NCBI GenBank assembly: GCA_947259795.1 | Contig: CAMYNJ010000126.1 | Coordinates: forward strand, 1-53,179 | Direction of reading: 5' to 3' | Length of the DNA: 53,179 bases | From: an uncultured Alphaproteobacteria bacterium | Lineage (GTDB): Bacteria > Pseudomonadota > Alphaproteobacteria > UBA8366 > JADFVY01 | Shown here: positions 28,808 through 34,752 of the stretch, piece by piece | How the letters are laid out: each line of letters starts with the position of its first letter | Position numbering within the stretch: the first letter of the stretch is position 1 | Notes under the pieces: model-generated | The model's database searches: none | What the model saw: the letters and a program-made list of their open reading frames with translations, nothing else | What the model was told of the DNA's origin: nothing | Position numbers and translations under genes: made by a program

Positions 28808-28822
28808 TTTATTTTCAGTTAA
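28808..28822. promoter_or_regulatory. CtrA-like box (TTTA-N7-TTAA) upstream of dksA
   Basis: TTTA at 28808-28811 and TTAA at 28819-28822 are separated by seven bases: one mismatch to the consensus. It lies in the 138-base AT-rich gap between dksA and the diguanylate cyclase gene, upstream of dksA. CtrA control of dksA would be unexpected, so this is a prediction only. Confidence 0.45.
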
Positions 28823-28864
28823 TTACGTAGAAGATGCCGAATCTCTCCGGGTTCCCGCCCAGGC

Positions 28865-29764
28865 TCAGGCCACACGACCGGGGTTGATATCGGAGGCCAG
28901 TGCTGCACGGCCGGGTCCGCCGGATCTGGCCTCGAACATCATTCTGTCGGCACTAGCAACCAACGATGCTGCTTCGGCCAGGGGCTGGTCGGCGACCGCG
29001 GCGCCGACGCTGGCGGTTACGGCAACCGTCTCGCCGTTGACCGAAATCGGCTCGGCAACGCGATCGACGACGTGCCGGGCCACTTTCAGCGCGTCTTCCG
29101 GCGCGCGCAGATTTTCCAGAATGATGCCGAATTCATCACCACCAAGCCGCGCAGCAACATCGCTGGTCCTGATGGAATCCCTCAGTCTGCGGGCGATTTC
29201 GACCAGGACATCGTCGCCGGCATCGTGGCCAAGCTGATCATTGACCTGCTTAAAGCCATCCAGATCGATATAAAGCAGGCCAAGCCAGCCGTCTGTCCTG
29301 CCCAGACGCGCATTAGCCATTTCCAGCGTATCGCGAAACATCAGGCGATTGAACAGGTTGGTCAGGTGATCGTGGCGGGCCAGATGCGACAATTCCAGGT
29401 TCCGGTTCGTAAGATCCGTCTTCAGGCGGAACCAGAAGGTAACGTCGTGAAGAAGATACAGCACCACTGCACGGCCGTCGTGGCTGAACGATGCGGCCGA
29501 CATGGTGTAAAAACGGGAAGAGTCATCTTTACCCGCCAGACGATAGCAGTCGGCGCCGGGGGCGGATCGTCCGGCATCGTCGGATACGCAAGGTTCGATC
29601 AGATCGGAAAGCGCGCGACCGGAAATATCGGCTCGGGAACATTGCAGCAGCGCCAATGCCTGCGGGTTCGCGTCCAGAACGCGCAGATCCCGGGCATCTA
29701 CCAGTAAGGCCGCGGATTCATGGGCAACGCCTTCCCTGCCGGTGGAAAAGAATGATGTTTCCAT
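28865..29764 (-). CDS. PAS-GGDEF diguanylate cyclase
   Basis: A 299-residue protein. Residues ~15-110 are a PAS-like domain (AALLVDARDLRVLDANPQAL ... AVVLYLLHDVTF). Residues ~125-290 are a GGDEF domain with LARHDHLTNLFNRLMF, the intact active site GGDEF at 208-212, and the inhibitory RxxD site at 199-202 exactly five residues before it. It should make cyclic di-GMP from two GTP and be product-inhibited. No membrane helix is present, so it is cytoplasmic. The ATG at 29764 has GGAGGA 11 bases upstream, a little far. It is the only GGDEF protein in the window with a canonical catalytic motif. Confidence 0.9.
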   Translation of the reverse strand: METSFFSTGREGVAHESAALLVDARDLRVLDANPQALALLQCSRADISGRALSDLIEPCVSDDAGRSAPGADCYRLAGKDDSSRFYTMSAASFSHDGRAVVLYLLHDVTFWFRLKTDLTNRNLELSHLARHDHLTNLFNRLMFRDTLEMANARLGRTDGWLGLLYIDLDGFKQVNDQLGHDAGDDVLVEIARRLRDSIRTSDVAARLGGDEFGIILENLRAPEDALKVARHVVDRVAEPISVNGETVAVTASVGAAVADQPLAEAASLVASADRMMFEARSGGPGRAALASDINPGRVA

Positions 29765-30126
29765 GACGTTGCTGTTCCTCCCGGCACCTTTCCTGGCCAC
29801 GTCTCTTCCCTTGTTTTTTCCGCAAGCCGCACCTGCCCGGCAACAGGACAGATTTCGTATACAAGACGCGGAAAATTCTATCATTTGCCGGAACCGCGGT
29901 AAACCGGCGCATAGAGCGCACCGCAAAACTTCCCGGAAAGGCGAGGCCGGGCGCTTGTGCCTGTTCGTGGTCCGGTGATTTAGCCATTTCTTAAGCGTTT
30001 AGCGCAATATTGGGAACCGGTCGCGGGCACCAGAACGGATCGCCCTCGATCGAATCAACAGACCGGAACATTTTTCGCACCTTTTTCGTTCAAGATTCAT
30101 ATTTCAGGAATACGGGCCATAAACAC
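29765..30126. other. Divergent intergenic region between the diguanylate cyclase and sciP
   Basis: These ~360 bases contain no convincing gene. Seen features are a CtrA half-site TTAA at 29991-29994 and a GATTC (GANTC, CcrM-type) site at 30094-30098, 29 bases before the sciP start. Promoters for both flanking genes must lie here, but I could not define clear -35/-10 pairs. Confidence 0.5.
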
Positions 30127-30360
30127 ATGACCTTAGACGATCTGCCAGCACCGAACACTAAACGCTGGGTCATCCGCAGGAAGGCCCAGGTCGTCGTGGC
30201 CGTCCGTTCGGGCGTCCTCAGTCTCAATGATGCCTGCAGCCGGTATAATCTTTCGATTGAGGAATTCCTGTCGTGGCAACGCCTGATCGACCGGCATGGC
30301 ATCGGCGGTCTGCGCGCGACCCGAATCCAGCAATATCGCGAAATCGGAGAAGGCCCTTAG
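30127..30360 (+). CDS. sciP: CtrA inhibitor SciP (DUF1153 family)
   Basis: A 77-residue helix-turn-helix-like protein with the SciP family sequence PAPNTKRWVIRRKAQVVVAV, LSLNDACSRYNLSIEEFLSW and GLRATRIQQY. In Caulobacter, SciP binds CtrA on DNA and blocks its recruitment of RNA polymerase, resetting CtrA-driven genes in G1. The length and conserved basic first helix are as expected. I start at the ATG at 30127; a longer in-frame extension from 30010 does not match the family. The gene lies 860 bases from ctrA in the same direction, with a FliJ-like gene on the other strand between them. Confidence 0.93.
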   Translation: MTLDDLPAPNTKRWVIRRKAQVVVAVRSGVLSLNDACSRYNLSIEEFLSWQRLIDRHGIGGLRATRIQQYREIGEGP

Positions 30361-30420
30361 GCAATCCCGCCGATGCGTGGATACCTTTGACGAAACAGCC
30401 GGCCAGATAATCCGACAAGA

Positions 30421-30459
30421 CAAAAAGGCCGCCAGGCAGAAGCCGGTGGCCCTTTTTGT
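30421..30459. terminator. Bidirectional terminator between sciP and the FliJ-like gene
   Basis: An A-rich arm and GC stem at 30421-30433 pair, with one bulge and one mismatch, with 30445-30458, which ends in a T-run. A-tract and T-tract on opposite sides let it act in both directions, serving the convergent sciP and FliJ-like genes. Confidence 0.75.
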
Positions 30460-30473
30460 TGGCTGTCTCGCTG

Positions 30474-30842
30474 TCAGCCGCGCTGTGCCCGAACGATTCG
30501 GATATGTTCGACCTGGCCGCGGCCGCGGCCCTTGCCGATCGCAACGGGCACTCGGTCGTAACCGTCGCGTACGTTCTCGCTCTCCGCGAGAAAAGCGCGC
30601 GCGGCCTCCATCGCGATTTCCGTTTCTCGAATCTGCCGATCGATATCGTCGAGCGATATCTGAAGCGTGGCGCGACGCGTTTCCCCCGGTCCGTTGGCGC
30701 CATGATTGCCCAACGGGCTGGAGGCCAGGCGGTCGAGCGAAGACTCGATATGCTGCCTGAGTTCGGTGAGATCTCTTAGCTTGCGGCGCTTTTCGCTATA
30801 TTCGAATTTGCGCGCCTGAATTTCACGCTCGCGAACGGTCAT
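30474..30842 (-). CDS. Small coiled-coil protein, possibly FliJ-like
   Basis: A 122-residue highly charged protein. Residues ~1-45 (REREIQARKFEYSEKRRKLR) and ~65-95 (SLDDIDRQIRETEIAMEAAR) form two heptad-rich helices broken by a Gly/Asn-rich turn (SPLGNHGANGPGE), the plan of the flagellar export chaperone FliJ, an antiparallel coiled coil. Length is slightly short for FliJ and no fliI lies next to it, so the assignment is tentative. An AGGGA ribosome site precedes the ATG. It converges on sciP at a shared terminator and diverges from ctrA. Codon pattern favours this strand over the competing plus-strand frame. Confidence 0.5.
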   Translation of the reverse strand: MTVREREIQARKFEYSEKRRKLRDLTELRQHIESSLDRLASSPLGNHGANGPGETRRATLQISLDDIDRQIRETEIAMEAARAFLAESENVRDGYDRVPVAIGKGRGRGQVEHIRIVRAQRG

Positions 30843-31222
30843 GATAATGCTATCCCTGTAATATCAGGAAGGGCTTGCAGACGATATCGGGAAAAAGGGT
30901 TGCCCCCGGCCCGGCGGAATAATGCCGCCATATCCGAGGTAACGCTCCATTCCCTATGGTGACTGCAATCCAACTTCAAAACCAACATTGAATGTCCGAC
31001 CGCGCTTCCTGTCGACAATTCGACCGGAGCACACGGCCCCCAAAAATTTTCCTGCCCTTTGAATTTCAACCCTCGGGTTTGAAATATCGAGTGATTCTGC
31101 CCTGTATTTTTTAATATCCGGTAAAAAAAGGGCACATAAGCTTGATCTCTTAAGAAAGCCTTTACATTTTTTAATCAAAATGGTTAACCGATGGTACTGG
31201 ACCCCCGCAGGAGAGGATAATA
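30843..31222. other. Divergent regulatory region between the FliJ-like gene and ctrA
   Basis: These 380 bases have no gene. The ctrA-proximal half is AT-rich against a GC-rich background. Seen features: an imperfect TTTCAACCC/GGG-t-TTGAAA dyad at 31064-31084, a GATTC (GANTC methylation-type) site at 31093-31097, a CtrA-like box at 31150-31164, TTAA at 31171-31174 and TTAACC at 31184-31189, and GGAGAGG before the ctrA ATG. This density resembles the multi-promoter ctrA control region of Caulobacter; exact promoters are not resolved. Confidence 0.6.
31150..31164. promoter_or_regulatory. CtrA-like box upstream of ctrA (TTAA-N7-TTTA)
   Basis: TTAA at 31150-31153 and TTTA at 31161-31164 have the seven-base spacing of the CtrA site with one mismatch, 58 bases before the ctrA start. 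Autoregulation of ctrA is established in Caulobacter; here it is predicted. Confidence 0.6.
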
Positions 31223-31957
31223 ATGAGAGTTCTTCTTGTTGAAGACGATACTTCGGTAGCCAACAGCATCGTGACGATGCTTCGCTCGGAAGGATTCGTC
31301 GTCGATACGACGGACCTGGGTGAAGATGGCCTGGAAATCGGAAAAATATATGATTACGATATTATTCTTCTCGATTTGATGCTGCCGGATATCGACGGGT
31401 ACGAAGTTCTTCACCGGCTTCGTGCAGCCAAGGTCGACACCCCCATTCTGATCCTTTCGGGGCTGACCGATATGCAGCACAAGGTCAAGGGTCTTGGCAT
31501 CGGCGCCGACGACTATCTGACCAAACCCTTCCACAAAAGCGAGCTTGTCGCGAGAATCCAGGCCATCATTCGGCGTTCCAAAGGACATTCCCAGTCGGTT
31601 ATCACGGCGGGCCGCCTGTCGGTCAATCTGGATACCCGCACCGTGGAAATCGACGGTCAGCCGGTCCATCTTACCGGCAAGGAATATGCGATCCTCGAGC
31701 TGCTGGCGCTGCGCAAGGGAACGACGCTGACCAAGGAAATGTTTTTGAACCACCTCTATGGCGGGATCGACGAACCGGAACTGAAGATCATCGACGTGTT
31801 CGTGTGCAAACTCCGCAAGAAGCTCTCTTCGGCAACGGGTGGCGAAAACTATATCGAAACCGTCTGGGGCCGTGGCTACGTCCTGCGGGAGCCGAACATA
31901 GCGCCCATGGACAATTCGGAGCCGGACAAAGCGCAACCGGACGAAATCACCGCCTGA
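31223..31957 (+). CDS. ctrA: Cell-cycle response regulator CtrA
   Basis: A 244-residue OmpR-type regulator. The receiver has MRVLLVEDD, phospho-acceptor Asp51 ([16 protein letters not shown]) and TKPFHKSEL; the winged-helix DNA-binding domain covers ~125-225 with [20 protein letters not shown] and [16 protein letters not shown], near-diagnostic of CtrA. It is phosphorylated by ChpT, whose gene is 6 kb away, and in this class controls flagellar, chemotaxis and cell-cycle genes by binding TTAA-N7-TTAA. The C-terminal tail ([14 protein letters not shown]) is longer than in Caulobacter and ends Thr-Ala rather than Ala-Ala, so ClpXP-dependent turnover may differ. It has its own promoter region and a strong terminator. 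Confidence 0.97.
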   Translation: MRVLLVEDDTSVANSIVTMLRSEGFVVDTTDLGEDGLEIGKIYDYDIILLDLMLPDIDGYEVLHRLRAAKVDTPILILSGLTDMQHKVKGLGIGADDYLTKPFHKSELVARIQAIIRRSKGHSQSVITAGRLSVNLDTRTVEIDGQPVHLTGKEYAILELLALRKGTTLTKEMFLNHLYGGIDEPELKIIDVFVCKLRKKLSSATGGENYIETVWGRGYVLREPNIAPMDNSEPDKAQPDEITA

Positions 31958-31989
31958 GCGGACAATGCAAACGGGCGTTGCCCGATAAC

Positions 31990-32030
31990 AAAAAGGCCGG
32001 CCATCGTCGATGGGCCGGCCTTCTTGTTTG
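31990..32030 (+). terminator. Rho-independent terminator of ctrA
   Basis: A long GC stem (about 31993-32005 with 32009-32022, one bulged base) has a 3-base loop and flanking A- and T-rich runs. It follows the ctrA stop by ~36 bases and may also serve the convergent cheR. Confidence 0.88.
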
Positions 32031-32075
32031 CCTTGGAGGCAATGTTTCCACGTCCCGGCGGAGACAATTCAGCCT

Positions 32076-32942
32076 TCAAATGTTGGAGGCGTAATTTGCC
32101 GGCGCCATGCCCTGGCCGCCACCGCCGCCACGGACGCAACAATACATGCCGCGATGTTCATTGACCGGCTGGAATTTCTCAGTCACGCCCATGACCGTCT
32201 CGGCGCCGCCCATATAGAGCACGCCGTCCTCCGGCATCAGCTTCGAGACATTTTCCAGCACGCGGGTCTTGGTCGGCGGATCGAGATAGATCAGCACATT
32301 GCGGCAGAATACGATATCAAACTGTCCCTTCGAGGTCGGATCGTTCAACAGGTTGAATTCATCGAATTCGACCATGCTTCGGATCGCCGGGTCGATTTCC
32401 CACTTGTCGCCTGCCTGCTGGAAATATTTCATCAACATGGCGATCGGCAGGCCGCGCTGCACCTCGAACTGGGTGTAGAGGCCGGCCCTAGCCTTGTCCA
32501 GCATGGCACGGGAGATATCAGTCGCATGGATATCGATGCGCCAATTATCCAGGATGCTGCCCATACCCTTGAGAATCATAGCGATGGAATATGGTTCCTG
32601 GCCGCTTGAGCAGGCGGCACTCCAAATCCGGATATGCCGCCGCTCCCGGCGGCTTTCCAGCAACCGCGGCAGAACCACCTTCTCTAACTGTTCGAAGGGG
32701 GTCTGATCCCTGAAGAACAAGGTTTCGTTGGTAGTCATGGCTTCCGTTATCTCTCTTAACAATTCTTCGTTGGGTCCGCCGCGCACCGTAGCCGCCAACC
32801 CGTCAATATCGTTCATGCCCCATTTGCGGGCGACCGCCATGAGACGGTTCTCGAGCAAGTAGGCCTTGTCGGGCGAAAGTGTCAGGCCCGATCGGCTTTT
32901 GACGATGCCACAAAGCAACTCGAAATCTTCGGCCTTTATCAT
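32076..32942 (-). CDS. cheR: Chemotaxis protein methyltransferase CheR
   Basis: A 289-residue SAM-dependent enzyme that methylates glutamates on chemoreceptors. The N-terminal helical domain (KAEDFELLCGIVKSRSGLTL) is followed by motif TTNETLFFRDQTPFEQL, SAM site IWSAACSSGQEPYSIAM, ATDISRAMLDKARAGLY and FDIVFCRNVLIYLD. The C-terminus has a glycine-rich tail (RGGGGGQGMAP). Its ATG overlaps the cheB stop by 4 bases, so receptor methylation and demethylation enzymes are made together. It is the last gene of the cheA-cheY-cheB-cheR run. The in-frame upstream extension inside cheB is not real. Confidence 0.95.
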   Translation of the reverse strand: MIKAEDFELLCGIVKSRSGLTLSPDKAYLLENRLMAVARKWGMNDIDGLAATVRGGPNEELLREITEAMTTNETLFFRDQTPFEQLEKVVLPRLLESRRERRHIRIWSAACSSGQEPYSIAMILKGMGSILDNWRIDIHATDISRAMLDKARAGLYTQFEVQRGLPIAMLMKYFQQAGDKWEIDPAIRSMVEFDEFNLLNDPTSKGQFDIVFCRNVLIYLDPPTKTRVLENVSKLMPEDGVLYMGGAETVMGVTEKFQPVNEHRGMYCCVRGGGGGQGMAPANYASNI

Positions 32943-34210
32943 GCGGCGCTCCGCATGATGAATTTGCGGACATGCCCGCCGATCTGGTCGACCGGCAGCA
33001 CCGCGCTGCAAAGGCCCCGGGTCGCCACCGCGCCCGGCATGCCCCAGACGACGCTCGTCAATTCGTCCTGCGCAATAACCGTGCCACCGGCGTCGACGAC
33101 AGCCTGGCTGCCCAGCATGCCGTCGGAACCCATTCCCGTCATAATAACGGTAAGAATACGGCTGCCATATAATTCCACCACGCTTCGCAGCATGGGGTCG
33201 ACCGCCGGCCGACAGAAATTCACCGGCGAGTCCTGATTCGTCGCGATCACGGTCCGGTCGTTGCGAACCGTGAGCAGCATGTGATAGTCGCCGGGCGCAA
33301 TGTAGACCCGGCCGCGTTCGACAGCCTCGCCATCCTCGGCTTCCTTGCAGGGAAGGCCCGACGCCCGGCTGGCATGCTCAGCCAGAATTTTGGTGAAGGT
33401 CGGCGGCATATGCTGGGTAATCAGGATCGGCACCCCCGGATTGGGGCCGATATCGCGAAGTATCTGGAACAGCGCCTGCGGGCCGCCGGTCGAACTGCCG
33501 ATCGTGATAATCTCCGGCCGTGTCTTGCCGGCTGCCCTGAGAACGATTTCCTTGGGCTCGGCCTTGGTAAAAATCCGGGCATCGTCCATTGCCTGGGTGC
33601 TGCGCTCGATAACGCGCACTTTCGGACGCCCCGGGCGAACCGACGGGCGATATTGACGGTCCGAGGGACGGGAGGACGGCTTGTAGTCCGGGCTCGGTGC
33701 AATTCGTCGTGGCGGCGCCGCTGCCGCCGATCTGGCGGGACGGGCCGATTCCCGATTCGCATAACCCAGGGCGATGACCTTCTCGACAAGTTGGCGATTG
33801 AACGCCTCCATCGAACCCAGCCCATGCGCGCTGGTCGGTTTGGTCAGATAATCGGCGGCGCCTCGTTCCAGGGCCTTCAGCGAAATCTCGGCATTCTTTT
33901 CGGTTAGCGTGGACGCAACGATAACCTGAATGTTGGGCCTGGCTTCCAGCAGCAGCGGCAAGGCGGTCAACCCGTCCATTCGCGGCATTTCAATATCGAG
34001 TATGACCACGTCGACCGGAGTCCGGCGCAAGGCGTTGATCGCCATCTGCCCGTCACTGACGGACGATACGACCTCGACATCCGGCTGCGTTTCCAGCAGC
34101 CGCGTCAAAAGCCCGCGGACGACCGAAGAATCGTCCACGATCATAACGCGCAGCGGCTTATCCTCGCCGGTATCGCCCTGTCCGGTTCCTGTTGACGCGT
34201 CTTTCGTCAT
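32939..34210 (-). CDS. cheB: Chemotaxis response regulator and glutamate methylesterase CheB
   Basis: A 423-residue protein. The receiver (20-135) has Asp72 in VVILDIEMPRMDGLTALPLL. A long Pro/Arg/Ser-rich linker (~155-225) is unusually extended compared with E. coli CheB (349 residues). The methylesterase domain has the catalytic triad: Ser in IGSSTGGPQAL, His in ITQHMPPTFTKILAEH and Asp in TGMGSDGMLG. It removes methyl groups and deamidates glutamines on chemoreceptors after phosphorylation by CheA. Its start shares one base with the cheY stop (TAATG) and its stop overlaps cheR. Confidence 0.96.
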   Translation of the reverse strand: MTKDASTGTGQGDTGEDKPLRVMIVDDSSVVRGLLTRLLETQPDVEVVSSVSDGQMAINALRRTPVDVVILDIEMPRMDGLTALPLLLEARPNIQVIVASTLTEKNAEISLKALERGAADYLTKPTSAHGLGSMEAFNRQLVEKVIALGYANRESARPARSAAAAPPRRIAPSPDYKPSSRPSDRQYRPSVRPGRPKVRVIERSTQAMDDARIFTKAEPKEIVLRAAGKTRPEIITIGSSTGGPQALFQILRDIGPNPGVPILITQHMPPTFTKILAEHASRASGLPCKEAEDGEAVERGRVYIAPGDYHMLLTVRNDRTVIATNQDSPVNFCRPAVDPMLRSVVELYGSRILTVIMTGMGSDGMLGSQAVVDAGGTVIAQDELTSVVWGMPGAVATRGLCSAVLPVDQIGGHVRKFIMRSAA

Positions 34211-34575
34211 TAAAGCAGGCCTACCTGGGAAAACTTGCTTTGAATGATTTCGCTATCGAACGGCTTCATGATGTACTCATCTGCGCCGGCCTTGATGGCT
34301 TCCTGGATATGCTCCAGATCGTTCTTGGTCGTGCAGAACACCACCTTGGGCTTTTCCCCGCCGGGGAGTTGCCGCAAGGCGTAAAGGAATTCGAGGCCAT
34401 CCATGACCGGCATATGCCAGTCCAGGAGAACTGCGTCGGGCATTACCTGGTTGCAGCAATCAATGGCAGCCTGGCCGTCCTCCGCCTCCACGACATCGAA
34501 CTCCAGTTCTTCCATAATTTTGCGTGCGACCATTCGAATAACCCGCGAATCATCGACCACGAGGCAGGATTTCAT
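34210..34575 (-). CDS. cheY: Chemotaxis response regulator CheY
   Basis: A 121-residue single receiver: KSCLVVDDSRVIRMVARKIM, Asp52 in DAVLLDWHMPVMDGLEFL, Thr in VFCTTKNDLEHIQEAI and Lys in IMKPFDSEI. It should be phosphorylated by CheA and act on the flagellar motor, or act as a phosphate sink, since this genome has more than one CheY. I start at the ATG at 34575 (GCGGAG just upstream); a TTG two codons earlier is possible. It is second in the cheA-cheY-cheB-cheR operon, 177 bases after cheA, with the cheB start coupled to its stop. Confidence 0.94.
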   Translation of the reverse strand: MKSCLVVDDSRVIRMVARKIMEELEFDVVEAEDGQAAIDCCNQVMPDAVLLDWHMPVMDGLEFLYALRQLPGGEKPKVVFCTTKNDLEHIQEAIKAGADEYIMKPFDSEIIQSKFSQVGLL

Positions 34576-34752
34576 CTCCAACTCCGCTCAGTAATTAGAG
34601 GTCCAGTCTTTTCCGACAAATTCAAACTATTACCTGTCCACGAGAACATCTATCTTTTTTCCTTCAGCCCTTGCGGACTACCCTTGGCCGGAAAACCCGG
34701 AAGGTCATCTCGGCCCGTACAAAAGGCGGGCCACAAATCGCCAGTGACCCGA

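Noticed and set aside
29991-29994. CtrA box upstream of sciP
   Set aside because: Only a single TTAA is present; no second half at seven bases.
30456-30779. Plus-strand frame overlapping the FliJ-like gene
   Set aside because: It lacks heptads or motifs, while the minus-strand frame has a ribosome site and coiled-coil pattern.
31171-31187. TTAA-N9-TTAA close to ctrA as a CtrA box
   Set aside because: Spacing is nine rather than seven bases; kept only as half-sites within the control region.
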